Positions 21,798 to 36,000 of a DNA stretch of 64,000 nucleotides are shown here, piece by piece; within the stretch, counting starts at the first letter, position 1; each line of letters begins with the position of its first letter. Source of the stretch: Carposina sasakii (lineage: Eukaryota > Arthropoda > Insecta > Lepidoptera > Carposinidae); the NCBI GenBank assembly GCA_014607495.2, contig CP053154.1, positions 8,246,001-8,310,000 of the forward strand, in the 5' to 3' direction. The translations under genes were made by a program, and so were the position numbers. Under the pieces are notes generated by a model. The model saw nothing but the letters and a program-made list of their open reading frames with translations. It was not told where the DNA came from and did no database searches.

Positions 21798-23401
21798 CTA
21801 GTGGCCCGCCCTCGCTTCGCTTCGGCACATATCCTCTAAAATTTGGAATTCCCGTTTGTTCCGTTCCCGTGGGAATTTCGGAAAATCCGTTCTTAGTGCT
21901 TCCTCGCACTCCCTAACGAATAAACATGCCCGATTTCTGATTTATATGTATAGCGGTTTTCGTAAAAATAATAGAATTCCCGTTTGTCCCGTTCTGGTGG
22001 AAATTTCGATAAAATTGGGTTTTACTGTTTGTCCAGTTCCCGTGGGAATTACGGGAAATCCGTTCTTTGTGCTCCCTAGCAGTCCCTAATAAACAATTTT
22101 CGATTTCAACTTATTTCATAGGTATAGCGGTTTTCTTACAAATATTGAATTCCAGTTTGTTCCGTTCCGTTGGGAATTTCGGGAAATATGTTCCTTACAC
22201 TCCCTACCGAATATACCTGTCATATTTCATCTCTATATGTCATGTGGTTTTTGTAAAAACTTGAAATTCCTGATTGTGCCGTTCCCATGGGAATTTCGGG
22301 AAACCCGTTCTTAATGGTCTTTAACACCCCCTAACAAACGTGCACACCAAATTTCATCTGTGTACGTCAAACGGTTTTTATACTTATTGAATAAGCTTTT
22401 GTTCCGGTACAGTGAAAATTTCGGTAAAAATTTGGAATTCCCGTCTGCTCCGTTCCCATGGGAATTTCGGGAAATACGTTCTTAGTGCTCTCTTAAGCCC
22501 TCTTACGCACATACACACCAAATTTTATCTTATTTGGCGGAAAAAGCTGGAAGGGAGTGGATGCATTTTACTTGTTAAATTAAAAATTTATTTGTATCTG
22601 TCCGTTTCTTCGTGGGCTCATATAGGTATGTTTTTTTTGTGAATTTTTTTTATTTTAACTAATTTTACACTCGTTTTAAGGATTTTCCCGACGTTTCCAT
22701 TCATCATCATTATCATTCATCATAAATTTAGAAATCATCAGTATTGGCTGTATGAATGCTGTATTCCTTATGCCCTTTCTTCGGGATAAACAAAAAAAAT
22801 CTGTCATGTTGAGGTTCATGTCATCTGTACGTTACAGAATAATGAATACCCCAGAACCCGTGATCACGCACACTTTTGAAGCAACTTTAAGTAGGTCAAA
22901 TTTTTACAACCTATTTACTATATCTAAAAAACTGATAATATTTTATCGATTTGGCAATAATCGGCGGGTAAGAAGAGCGGAAAATGCGGGTTTTTTGACT
23001 CGTTTTTGCTTCACTACCCGGAATAAATCTGTCATTGAGGACTCCTTCTGAGGACTTGTTATTCTATGATGTATGTCAAATATATATATATATATATGAC
23101 ACGCGGAATGCAGAGGTCGTGGGTTCGATTCCCACCCGGGTGAGGAATTTTTTCCATTTCTTTATTAATAATTTTATAATATATATCCATGCGTCAAATG
23201 GTTAAAAAAATTGTATTTAATTCATATTTATTTCAGCCCAGTGGAAATTATGCGAAACCCTATAGCCTATAATCATCCAGGTCCAAAAGGGATTCTAACG
23301 GTGGAAGAATTTTTGAAATCGGTCCAGTAGTTTCGGAGCCTATTCGCTGCAAATAAACAAACAAACAATCAAAGTTTACCTCTTTATAATATTAGTATAG
23401 A
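21798..23401 (-). mobile_element. Helitron (TCTATACTAA...CTAG), 1.6 kb, with internal repeats and a nested SINE fragment
   Basis: Minus strand begins TCTATACTAATATTATAAAG and ends GAGGGCGGGCCACTAG before T. The part at 21840-22500 contains about six degenerate repeats built on CCCGTGGGAATTTCGGGAAA. A tRNA-like segment at about 23085-23175 lies within it. Same family as 56341-56861. Confidence 0.8.
23085..23175 (+). mobile_element. 3' half of the second SINE family
   Basis: B box GGTTCGATTCCCACC, then GGGTGAGGAATTTTTTCCAT and TTATTAATAATTTTATAA. Preceded by a (TA)n run. Located inside the Helitron 21798-23401. Confidence 0.6.
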
Positions 23402-23690
23402 TATAGATAACATTTCGGATGTGAGCCCCATACACATCACACTTGGTTGAAGTAATAAGCAAGGTTTATTATTCCTCATAAACTTCCCAGTTTTTCACCA
23501 AGTGACCTGTCCAGTCTATTCCCGTCTATGTCAAGCATTTCCGTAAGAGAGTGAACGCTATAAAGGTACCGAGTAAGCTGGCGGTGTAGACTTGATTTCC
23601 CGAACACAACATATTTATACAACCGACATTTTAACCAACCACTTGCCCGCATCTTGAAGTCTGTGTAGGCAGTATGTTTTTATTTTTACA

Positions 23691-23998
23691 CTAGTGGACA
23701 CCCGCGACTCCGTCCGCGTGGGCTACAGAAAAAACAAAATGTCGAAATTATCCAGGATAAAAACATTTTCCCGGGATAAAAAGTAGAAATTTTGAAACTG
23801 AAAATTGCATCAAAATCGGTTCAGCCGTTTCTGAGATTAGCGTGCACAAACGAACAGACAAACCGATAAACAGACAAAAATTCCAAAAATATTTTTTTGG
23901 GCTACTATTGCGTTGATAAAGGTCTGCTATAATATTTTTTCTCATATATCTTCCATGTACAGACAGCTATCCGTTACATTTTTATTATAATGTATAGA
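23691..23998 (-). mobile_element. Non-autonomous Helitron
   Basis: Minus strand TCTATACATTATAATAAAAA to GTGTCCACTAG, flanked by A and T. It lacks a short segment (GCCAATATGTTAAGCGGGAC) present in the copy at 1736. Confidence 0.8.
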
Positions 23999-24269
23999 TT
24001 TATTTTTAGAAGATGCTGAAACCAATATTTATTAAGTCGATAAAAGTTTGAGAAGGTAATAATAATAGAAACCATTACCTACATATAATAGAACATAAAA
24101 TGTAGATAGGACAGGTAAATTCGTTATTTAACATCCTTAGTTATAATTTCTTCATCGAATAGAATATTAATTTGAGTTATAAGTAGGTACAGCAAATTCG
24201 ACGGGCTACTCAACCTATGATTCTGAGTTGATTTCGAGTGGATTTCCTTCTAAATCAAGTACAAGTTGT

Positions 24270-24419
24270 ATGAATATTGTATGAATATTCCTGAGTTGTT
24301 TAGGAATTCTCTATTCTATCTGGAAAAATATGCACGTTATTTCGAATCGTGTATAACTTCGTTATAATGGGCTATTTTCATAGCATTTCGCTTAACATAC
24401 CTCTTTTGATACATCATGT
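24270..24419 (-). mobile_element. MITE, family 2, degenerate fragment
   Basis: GAATATTCCTGAGTTGTTTA, then TAGCATTTCGCTTAACATAC and ATACATCATG before TA, matching the right half of the 42057/26754 copies. Confidence 0.55.
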
Positions 24420-24753
24420 ATAATAGCATACGAAACCCATTTACCCAATGTAATAATTATATATTATTTTTTGCACATAACTATTTACCTTGTAAAATTT
24501 ATATGCCGTAAATAATTATTTATTCGATACACGAAGTGAATTAATGGCGCGATTGCTCTCAATTTGGATATTACTTGCACTCTGTTAAATTAAACATTAA
24601 CTTTTCATACAATTTTCGACTTGTGTTTGTATAACGCAAGTATTGTAACGAATTTTCTCGTCGGTATCGAATTGTTAACAAAAAAGTTCAATTAATAAAA
24701 TAATAACAACTTTTATTTGAAATCGAGTATTTACAATTCATCCTTATTTAACA

Positions 24754-25095
24754 TAAGTGGACGCCCGCGACTCCGTCCGCGTGGACTACAGAAAAAACAA
24801 AATGTCCAAATTATCCGGGATAAAAACATTTTCCCGGGATAAAAAGTAGCCTATATGTTAAGAGGGACCTGTCACAATATATTCCTGAAAACTGCATCGA
24901 AATCGGTTCAGCCGTTTCCGAGATTAGCGTGCACAAACGCACAGACAAACAGACAAACCGACAAACAGACAAAAATAAAAAAATCATCGTTTTGGGTTCT
25001 ATTGCGTTGATAAAGGTCTCCTATAATATTTTTTCTCCTATATCTTACATGTACAGACAGCGATCCGTTACATTTTTATTATATGTATGTATAGA
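24754..25095 (-). mobile_element. Non-autonomous Helitron, degenerate 3' end
   Basis: Closely matches the 1736 copy, but the terminal CTAG is CTTA. It contains a short tandem expansion of ACAGACAAACC-type words near 24940. Confidence 0.75.
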
Positions 25096-25424
25096 TAATA
25101 ATAACAGAGAAGTAATCGTAAAAACACAAAACAAGGAGAGATGAGTTTGTAGCGGTCCTCACACTAGGTCAGGGCCTGTATCGAGGAGCCAGAATATAAA
25201 TAAGAAAAAAAATATTGTGGAGAGTTAAAATCACTTAAGCTATGGTCTCCTATGATAGCGGTGCCGTCACATAGCGGCCATAATGACGCAAAATTATAGC
25301 TCTACGAAGCCAACATTTAAAAATAATATCCTATCCGCTATCCTTAAAAAATCATAGCTTAACTTATCTACTAAAGGTGCAATCGACACTCAACATATTG
25401 TACTCGTATATTGGCGGTTCTTAA

Positions 25425-25717
25425 AGGCTCGAGCACACCGGATGCGTATGCATACACCTGTGGCGTACACGTAAGCTTAGACATGCACGTACCGCTGATT
25501 GTAATGTATGGAACTGTATAAGACAGAACACACCGCTTGACAGTGGTCAGTGGAGGGTGTAGGGCCCGGTGGTGTGCGCACACATAGTGAACACCGCTTG
25601 ACGTCTACGCATACGCATCCGGTCTGCCCAAGCCTATACAGTTTCATACATTACAACTCGTGATACGTGCACACCTACTCTTACGTGTACGCATACGCGT
25701 CTGGTGTGCTCGAGGCT
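25425..25717. mobile_element. PIF/Harbinger-like MITE with TAA target duplication
   Basis: Ends AGGCTCGAGCACACCGG and, inverted, AGCCTCGAGCACACC. Flanked by TAA (25422-25424 and 25718-25720). Internal GCATACGCATCCGGT words are themselves in inverted pairs. The 3-bp TWA duplication is typical of PIF/Harbinger; assignment rests on that and on the TIRs. Confidence 0.7.
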
Positions 25718-25720
25718 TAA

Positions 25721-26753
25721 TACTGTCTTGTCTACTGTGTAACAGTGATCCTATTTAATTTTGGCACTTATCTGTCAAAATGTTTAGGTGCCCTGCCCTT
25801 CTTATCCCGCAGATGCAGTAGATAGATGATTTACAGGCATTTGCATGAAATATACATTCCGTACGCGTATGTACGCCGTCCCCATAACCTATCTATATAA
25901 TAAAGATATACCTACCTACTGCTACGCCACTGCTGTATAACTCTACAATCACCTTCACGAGCAAAGCATTAAATAAATTCGTTGAAATTAATGCATGAAT
26001 CGTCGGAGAGCGACATAAAAACACATCGCTTACTTTATTGACTTTGTATATCTTATTTAATCATCTCTGGGCGCCTATGGCCGTATAAGGGCGATTTCAG
26101 AAGGCCATACGCGGCGTTATGACGGTGTATAAGACGACTTGTATGCGTGCAGTGTCTCGTCCACTTGCCTCGCACGCTAACAATTTTAATCGGGGGACGC
26201 TATAAAATATAATTATTGCAAAAAAGCAGTATCTGTACCAATTATCTAAGATAGTGTGGAGTAAAAAATGTATAGACAGTAATGAAAGGTTGCCTGCTTT
26301 ATGGGCTGACTATGATATTCTGGTTATTATTTGAGTACTGACCATTTAAATATCAGTCAAATTATGATCGTAATAAACAAACACATAAAATTATTGATGT
26401 AGATATTTAGGCAATCCTAATAAGATTAAAGGTCTGCACACAGAGCACACACACTGGATGCGTAGACGCTGATTCATTTTATCATCGTGGGCGTACCAGG
26501 GTCGAAATGATTTTGCTAGAATACTACGCTTTGCTGTACTTAATTGATTAACTAAATTCGCAATCATGTTGGCCAATCAGTAAGCCCAACGTTTACACAG
26601 GTCTAGTAATGGTCAATTACTCTTTCATTACGACTGAACAGTTAATATTTTTATACGTTACTGATCATTTCAAACGTGTTTTAGATAATAGTGTTCCTTA
26701 TAACCTTCTCTCTCGTATCTATACGATATAAGTATAATAATTGAATTAAGCTA
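25721..26753. other. Intergenic, nothing recognisable
   Basis: One GC-rich patch at about 26060-26180; no frame or repeat assigned. Confidence 0.45.
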
Positions 26754-26985
26754 TTAAAAAGAGCCCATTATAAAGAATCTATCAAAATATGAGACTCGAA
26801 ATCACGTGCATTATTCACTCACCCTCACTTACTAATAATAATAATACAAAGATAATTAGCTATTACAATCACTTTTTTTCAATTGGATGGAGAATTCCTG
26901 CACAACTTTATAGTGAGCTGTATTCATAGCTTTTCGCTTAACCTTCCCTCTTCCATTACACCCTGTATATAAATGGAAATGTCAA
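26754..26985 (-). mobile_element. MITE, family 2, partial copy
   Basis: Contains GAGACTCGAAATCACGTGCA, GGAGAATTCCTGCACAACTT and, at its right end, AGCTTTTCGCTTAACCTTCC...ACACCCTG before TATA, matching the 42057 element. Confidence 0.6.
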
Positions 26986-29919
26986 CAGGATCACAATTTA
27001 AAAAATATCTTACCAATAAGTAGATACACAAAATCTCCATATACTCTGTGCAGAATATGTTCAAGGTATACGGCCGGAGTAAAGCAATATATGTATAAAT
27101 AAAGCAACTTATTTACCCCTAACATTTTGCCACTCCACATTCACCATTTATGAAATTGCTAACCATAAGTCAAGTTTATTATAATAATTCCTGAATACCC
27201 ATGAGTCTCGGACTAAATAACTGCATGTCTGTCTGTCCACTGCAATGTAAATGGAAGGGGACCGCTCTTATTGACCACAAGACGTGCTCATGCAGTTTGT
27301 TTATTACCTACCTATATTAGTTTATCATTTTTCAATTTTTATATTATAAAAATATGTATATTTAAATATTTTTCAAATAGAATTTAGAATAGACAGCTAA
27401 GCATAAAATTAATTCTCAAAGTAACGTACTATGGTTTGTTGCCTACCAAAAAAGTATCGGCTCTTTTTCTACAACACCATTCTGCAATCTTTATAAGACC
27501 ATGGCATATTTTTATAAACCCTCCAAGCAACTAACATAGCACTATAAAACTGTACTTAACCAGCAAAAAAGCTAGGAATATTTCTCTGACAAGTCCGTCA
27601 GTGCAGACGTTCCTGATTAGGGATCCGGGAGCAAAAACTCTTCATCGATAAGTAGGTGCTTCAATAAAATAAACGGTTCCTAAACAAGTAGGCCTTCTAC
27701 TAACTAAGATACTTTAGTATATCTAATAAAAAGTAAAAGAAAACTCGGGAGTGGAGATGTGTGGAGATGGATAAAGTATTAAGTCTTTTTCTGATTTCAC
27801 TCAATTTCAAGGTTTTTTTCCTTTCTAGTGATGATATTCCTATATTAAGAGTGACCTCATGTTTAATCAGATTTAAATTTAGGATGCCTGTCGTATACAC
27901 TCATTATCATCATGTTGTTAGTCTGATCTCTTTAGGATAGAATACAACATATATACTTGCCAATGACGTAGGTTTCTTCAGCTCTAAGAAATTAGGTAAC
28001 TAAATAGGCAACACTTTGGAAGCTATACCTCCTATACTTCTACTACTAGGTACCTATACCTATAGCCCATCTATCTACTTCTCAATATACTTACCTAAGA
28101 ACTTTGTTTCTATAATCCAAGTATATCTTCGAGTAGTTTCATTCTACTCGTAATAAGTACCCATAATTTACACACAGAATATTGCTTTTTTCAGGTACCT
28201 AAGTTACACCAAAAGTAATTGATCGTTTTTCCATTAAATTAAAAACACTCCAAACAACTAAGTTAATTAAATAACTCCAGCTTTGTACTTATTCTTAACG
28301 TCAATTTTATTTCATTCTAAGAAGTAATCAAATGCCTTTTTCAAAGAGGAGCGGTTATTTCAATCTTGTTAGACAGTGTGGCGCGCAAAAAGTCGGAATC
28401 CGAGGCGCACGCGCAGCATTCGTACGCGTTCGACGTGAGCGGCTTCTATGGAATTTAGATCAATGGCAAAAATACACCATCTTTGACTTGCATTAATTGC
28501 TAACTTAAAATTAAAAATAGGAAAATTACACAGTTTACAAGGGGAAATTACAGTTAATTTGTAGGTAGTAGGTATATGTACTCTAAATACTTAAATTTAG
28601 TAAAATAATAAGTGAGTCCAATGAGTACTTACATCAAAAATTCGGAAGACGCTCATACTATTTGTGAACTTACTAAATAATACAGTAATTTATTTGATAC
28701 CCTAATTGTAGATATATTTTTTTAGCACTCCACTCTATCCACTTAGTTTCGTCCCTCAAAATAAAAGCTGCTCATCTCAACTTTTACCTTGGTAACTAGC
28801 TGAAACAGATGGGATTACAGAACATTTACCTATAGGGCACTATCTCTGACGATGAGCTTGGTGATAACTTATGATCATTGTCAAACGTGGCTATGCTAAA
28901 CGTCGCTGTAGAATGTCCTTAATGATTCTACAGTTCTGGCTCTGGCTACACCATTTCGGTAACACAGCCGTGTCTATTTGTAGATATCTATTTAATATAC
29001 CTAGGTACCTACATATTATGTTTATAGCCCAACCTGAACAAAACCAGAAATATCACTCTTACCTTTCCCAAAACAAGGCGTGTGAGTCTTTTTGCTGATC
29101 AATTAAATTCGTTTCGTGGAGTGTGCAATTCTGTATCTTCGTTTTTGCACATCCTTGTGGACAGGAACATTTTCGGCGCGCCAGACATTCGGCTTGAACA
29201 TTTGACATCCTACAGCGATCCGCACATCAAACGATGTTATTCGGGGTAGGCAAAAAGAACCACCGGGGTATTGTTGGACCAAATTTATTAATTACTGAAA
29301 CCTTCGTTTAATAAATACATGCCTTCGGTAGCATTTTAAGACAGTTATAGACTTATTATGACGGATGCATGTGATTTCCACCACAATCATATTCATGTCC
29401 ATGATGTCAATGAATTTGATTGGTGGACATCAAATGCATAGTAAAGTGGAAAGTCAGCCTAATTATCTACTTTATGATGTAGAAAACCCATCCTATTTAC
29501 CTAAGAGTGGTTTCATGCGCTATGTAGGTTATGTCCCCCCTGTCAAATATTACCATAGAAATAAGGCGTGGTGCAGGGTGCTTTGGTTTACTACATTTCA
29601 CCAAACAAGTAATCGAAGTCAGTTAAGCTAAACTGTCACAGTCCTAGCGTCAAAGCTTATAGGAATCCAGCCAAGTGCATGTCAGATCATACAGTGTAGG
29701 TTGATACAACCTAAGCTTTTAGAACGCGGTAAGTCCTAACCCAATGACCACTAAGTACGATGATATTTTTTTTTAGATTCATTTATTGCATGTCACAGGT
29801 TATATAGATGTTACATAAAATTAAATATAGTAGGTACATGTGAGTGCTCAATTACATGGTCGAACCTTTGGGAGCTCGCTATTTTTTTTTCATTATGGTC
29901 CTAACCTTACCACTTGTTT
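26986..29919. other. Intergenic; one short GC-rich open patch at 28374-28450
   Basis: Otherwise AT-rich. An 88-codon frame at 29365-29631 has no motif or splice context and is not called. Confidence 0.4.
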
Positions 29920-30215
29920 GATAGGATTCCGCACCAGAAGAGTTCCAGGCGGGTCCCTATAGTTTTGCTTACGCTGCCTGTCCTTCCCATTTGTCTCCAA
30001 GCTGTACTCGTATCCCATGAACCGTGATAGCTAGAGAGTTGAAATTTTCCTGTATTATATATTTATGTTGCCACTATAACAAAAAATTCTATAAATTAAA
30101 AAAAAATATCTAACGGCTCCCATACAACATACATGATTATTGTTCCTGTTTATAGTAATGATACTGAACCCTTAATGCGCGAGTCTGACTCGCACTTGGT
30201 CAGTTTTTTTTATTG
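29920..30215 (+). repeat. Remnant of the GGTTCCGTACC/GCGCGAGTCNGACTCGCACTTGG repeat
   Basis: Begins GATAGGATTCCGCACCAGAA and ends AACCCTTAATGCGCGAGTCT, GACTCGCACTTGGTCAGTTT, the classic end of an abundant lepidopteran repeat. A second short piece (ACGGAACCCTAAAAGCCAG) lies at about 30379. Confidence 0.65.
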
Positions 30216-32747
30216 AATACATAAATTACAAAATGTCATCAATATGTATAACCCCTTCAAGTGTTAAGTCTATAAGCTTCACCTTGCAAGTCACAGAAAA
30301 ACCATCAGACCAATAGAAGTACTACCTACATACGTACAACCCGATGGGCAAAGCGAAGCTATAAAGGTTCCATTCTACCACGGAACCCTAAAAGCCAGTA
30401 CTAAGGGGCTAGCTTCGCATGATTAGCGGTGGCAGGCGGGCACGGGCGCGGGCAGCTGATTGCCAGCCCAATTGGGCCTTATCCGCCCGCACATGGGAAA
30501 TATTTTTAATCAACACCTCCATTGAACTTACGAGCGGTCGTACGTGAGCTTTGTTCACAGGGCCGCATTTAGGTATAGGACACTTATTTTTTCTTCATTA
30601 ATTCTTGAGTATATAACTTGTTTATTTCGTATTGCTTATCTGATCAGTTAAACCTGGAAAGATATATTTTACGCAATAACTTTACTTAGTAATAAAGTAT
30701 TATATTTTAAAAGGATTTCTTACAGACCTTTTTAAGTCAATATCTTATTTCGAAGTTGAGTATTGTCAACTGTTAACGAGGTGGAATAAGGCTAAAGAGT
30801 TTTAATAGGAGTGACAGTCTCATTAATATCGCCTGTACGATATAACGAGGCGAGGTTCCCTCAACTTTGCTTGTTAGCCTTTTAAACAAAACACATTTAT
30901 TATTCTAGTTCACTAGAGCTCGCTTAATTATACCGCGCTCATTATATTTTATTTCTTTATTTACCTACCTTAACTTTAGTTAATTTTTGAATGAACCAGG
31001 AAGATTTATTTTCTACAGATAGTATCCACGTATACTATTACGTGTATGAATTCATTTGCCATTTATTATAGTACATATACCTACATCCAACTGATTAATA
31101 ACAGAAAATTCGTTTTTAATAAATTATAACTATCATAACCCCATCATAACACAAGCTTTAGTATAACGAATGCTCTATCAAATTAAAAACTAATTTTCTC
31201 TCAAAACATTATCAAACACATTCTTGTAATTTTTCTTCCAACTTTGGAAAATCCGGCCCTGTATGGGGTGGATATGAGGTGCGCGGGTGGCGAGTCGGTG
31301 CTTGATTGGCCCTATGAATGTGAGTAGATTGCATCGCCACACCGCGTCCGCGTCCGCTGTCGCTTCCGCTCGCACCTAACTACCACCTCAAATAAAACGT
31401 TCATTACGATCAACATTTCCTGTGCTGAATAAGCTCAATATCAAAATATTTCATACTTGCATGCAGACAAAATAATAATCAACGCTAAATATATTTGACT
31501 ACCTATGAAAACTCATATCAGACCCGTGTAAATGAAAGTCACGTTTTCAATAACCTTCAGTTTTAGCTTCATAATTTTAACCCGGTTCAATATTAGACTT
31601 CATTTTGTTATGAAATTCTTTGGCTGTAAAATATTTGCGTGGCGTTAAGCATATCGCACGTTAGGGATTGTTTGGGATATATGTATTAGGTTTTAGAAGG
31701 CACCTGTTGCATTATGAGTTGTTTGTTGCAGTAAAATAAAATAAAATCATACCTAAATTCTTTCGACTTTTAGCGTATTCAGCGAATAAGTAAGTGACTG
31801 CTCGCGAATGCGGCGACTAGCTGCAGCGCTGCGTAGTCGTATTATTAACGACGTGTATTGTAATCACGCGGCAGGCGATCGCCTCCGCCGAAGGTAGGGC
31901 GGTATTAAATTCCGACAGCTACGTGATAAATCGAAATTGGAAAAGTTTAATAATGTTCGGTTGCTCCGAAAGCAATAAAAGCGTTTATAAACGGGCACGA
32001 GAGAAGGAGACGGGCGTCCTGGCCGCCCGCCTTCGGGACTTTTAGTCAGTCCGAACCTACCTAACCTATTCCAAATTGATTTCGTCGGTGTCTTGATTAA
32101 GTGATAAACCATCAGGGGCCAGGATTACCGGTAACTGTAGATTGGTACAATCTAAAGCTGCTCCGCTAATGAAAGAAAATTGTCTGTAGTGAATAATAAT
32201 GGTTCCCTATGTAAGTAGGTATATTTTTATAAGTATCCTACTATGCCCTACATATGGGGCATTGAAAAAAGAACATTAGGTTTATAAAAAAAACATAGCG
32301 TTGAGAAAAAATTCGAAAACAACTTACATCTTAAGATACCTCAATCTAATTATCTTTTTATTTTATCTTTCTGTAAAAATTTACGATAAGGGTTATGTAC
32401 ATGAAGCGATGAATAAATACTTATTTAAGGATTTAGTACACGGGGCGTTTCCGTCCAGTTGATAAAGGTCGCGCGTCGCAAGTTATGAGGCAACCCCTGA
32501 ATAAATACAGCAACAATCAATTTTCTACATAGTGAAACATACTCGTAAAATACCAACGCTCTCAAAGACTAAGTAAATGTAATAAAATATTTTAAAACGA
32601 TAAACATGTTTAACTTGAGAAAAAAAATTATAAGATCATCAATTCCTATAAGTTAAAAGTAATATTTTTGTTTCAAGACCTAAAACAATATAAAAACCGG
32701 CTCTACAAAATTAACATAAAATGGTGTGCCAATCTGATTCTACTTAA
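30216..32747. other. Intergenic with GC-rich islets
   Basis: Islets at about 30420-30510 (GGGCACGGGCGCGGGCAGCT), 31250-31380 and 31800-32050. No gene supported. Confidence 0.4.
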
Positions 32748-33052
32748 TCTATACATATAATAAAAATGTAACGGATCGCTGTCTGTACATGGATATATAT
32801 ATGAGAAAAAATATTATAGGAGACCTTTATCAACGCAATAGAACCCAAAACGATGATTTTTGGAATTTTTGTCTGTTTGTCTGTGCATTTGTGCACGCTA
32901 ATCTCAGAAACGGCTGAACTGATTTCGATGCAGTTTTCTGAAATATTTTGTGACAGGTCCCACTTAACATAAAGGCTACTTTTTATCCCGGATAATTTCT
33001 ACATTTTGTTTTTTCTGTAGTCCACGCAGGCGGAGTCGCGGGCGTCCACTAG
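32748..33052 (+). mobile_element. Non-autonomous Helitron
   Basis: TCTATACATATAATAAAAAT to GGGCGTCCACTAG, flanked by A (32747) and T (33053). Contains the GC-rich palindrome CAGGCGGAGTCGCGGGCG next to the 3' end. Confidence 0.83.
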
Positions 33053-36000
33053 TTCATAATAAAAAGAAAATATTCTACATACATACTGGCGACGAAGCCT
33101 TAGAGTGAAAGTTTTTTTCTACATTTACGAGATTTTCACTCTAAAGCGTCGATAAGTTCAAAATGATATCGGCTAAGTTATGTGTGAATGGACTTTTATA
33201 TTTGCAGACGTTTGACTGGATCAGAGACGTTTTAATTAAGGCACACAAATTCATTTGATCTGGAGATTAATTGCGGCAACTGTTAATCAGGGTTTATCAT
33301 TATTTGCTCAGCTAATGGAATAATTACGTCGACTCGGGGGTAATTGAGATCATGTCTCTCTTACTATAACATATATCATAGATACTATTACTAACTTTGA
33401 GATATTTATCTAGATACCTATTGGTTGCCTAATATTTTTCAAAAATCCTTCAGATACCAACAGCAAACCAATATATCTTCCTAAGTCTTTTAGGTATATA
33501 AATAAGGTTTACTTCCTTAAAAACTCCTTAAGAATAAAATATGCTTTTTTGTAAAATTTAAGCAATAACTTGAATAATATTATTTACATATTCAAATTAA
33601 GCCTATACAAAACTCCTGTTTTTAATTATAAACTTAATTTGCTTATGATAAATCTATGGAAATTTTCACCTCGGGCTCCAGTCCTCTATATAGCTAAGGG
33701 TGGAGTAATTACTTCTTTTCTTTGTAATAAAAACGGATTAAACTTTGCTTAGGGAGGGCCATTCGTTTTGTTTACTATTCAGAACGGTTTGCGCAAGAAA
33801 AAACTAATTTACGTCTACCGGCCACCGTCTCTGTGGATGTAATATCCCCTATCTGATTTAACGTTTTAATGAAATCAGTTGATTACAATGCATCTGGTTG
33901 TATCCCTTTACACCGACCCCTAATAAAGCTAATTACTTGACTGTACTATATTAACAAATATACAGTACCTAACTAGGTAGGATGTAAGTAATAAATTGTT
34001 AATCATCATTATCTAATTACGCGCAATGTGAAATTAATGAGAACATTAATTATTACACCCGAATCGAAAATACGTATGTAGAAGTCCTAAAACGGCAGGC
34101 TAAATATACACCGAAACAATATTCTGTTTTCCAACATGGGCCATTCTACAAACCAAATAAAGCGGATCTAATATCCGTTTATTCAACTGTCCAACGACGG
34201 ATTCATGCAGCGAACTAATAAAAGAAATTCAGATAAATGAGCGCTTAATTTGTTTGGACGTGGAGCATTGATATCAATTATCAGGAAGCCAGTAGTGGCT
34301 CTATACGGGACGTTCCATAAAGCGACTAATCCGAGTCGCGGGGAACCACAATTTGTCGAAACGGTTATGTTATTGCGGTCGGTAAGCTGGCCGCCGGACG
34401 CGAGGCCAACGCCATGATTTTTCTCATAAAATCGCTTTTATAACTTACAATTTAGATGTACAAACAATCTAGTTTTGTACATTGTAGGAATGGATTTAAG
34501 TTAATTGTATTAAGGCACTATTTGCGGTTAAATGTTTTCTTTTGATGAAGTGTAGGTATCGTTATGTACGTTTTGAATGAAATTTGAAATTGCATCTATT
34601 AGCCCAATATTTGTACGGTTTAGATGATGGTTGGTGACTATATGTAGAGACAATCTAAAGTTCGCTTCTCACCACTCTTTTAAATATTTTAAATAAAAAA
34701 TAATGCTACTGCTAATTTGAACTGTATTTACTGAATAACATAAATCCAAATAATAATCTATCATTTAATAAAATATCCGTTTAACATATAAATTAAACAA
34801 GCCCCCAATTAACAAGAACGCGCTAGAATATTTTATGCGGACGATCATTACCCGTATGTAATTAATCAGACTGTCTTTGTTCGAAAAACAAACAGAATTT
34901 AAAGTAAATAGAGGCCAATTAAGTTGAATGTAATGAATACCCTATTACGCTGTCAGATCCGGCTTCAATGTCAGTGGACTCAATTTGTAGAAACTGTTAT
35001 TGCGGGAACATATCCGTTCGCAGTGTAGGTAGCTACAAAATCGCCCATCACGGCCTGGGCGGCTTTGCTCCCTTGACACTTGATTAAGATACTTGTGTCA
35101 CTTTATTCTGCAATCATGTGACGCAGGACGCAGTTCGCTTTATTGTTAATTTGAAGTAAATCTCTTTGATTGACCAACTTGCTTGTTCGTGGCATGTTTT
35201 AACGTGTATTTTTAATCGAGCTACGTGTTATTGCTCTACCTGTAGGTATTGCAGGCAAAATACACAGAACAAAATTTTCCAAACTTATCTATCTGAAAAC
35301 TTATAATAAAATTTTATCATATTTATACTTAAAGCTACATATCAAATACTTTTTGTAAGTGTTAGTGGTACATCCTCCCCGGATAAGCCGGCCTAATTTC
35401 CTAGATAGGTTAAGCTAGGTACTCCAATTAGTGTAAATTTTTAATCAAGTAAAATAATTAATTAAAAAGTTAAAGAGCTTCATGGAAATAATTAATTAAT
35501 TTTTCCGTGACCTTTGTTAATTAATTACCCTGTTATAAATTTAAAATCTACCGCTTTTCGTGGGTAGGTACCTAGAGAAAGTAAATTTTTACACTTTTAT
35601 AACAAATTCAGTCATTAAAACATTCCACTTATACTAATGCTATCTATACTTGTTGCCTAATTAAATTAAATCCTACAACAAACATAATATCCAAAACACA
35701 ATCCTCTGAATACGGGTGGGTATTTTTACCTATAACTACCCAATTTCCTAAACGACGACATTTGAATAGCAACTCCTTTGTATCCCGGCATCTAATCTCG
35801 CGAAGTCCAACATTAGACGGACGTATGGGTATTCGAAATTGGATCGAAGATGTTAAGAGGGATTGAAGGACAAAGATGGGCGGAGGGGGCGGCCCACGCA
35901 CCACGTCCGCCGTAATGAGTTGAAAGCGGATACTTGTAGCGCACTCAGAGCGAGCGTGTCCGGTTACCCGACTAATGTTGCCCAGATAAACAATGACGTC

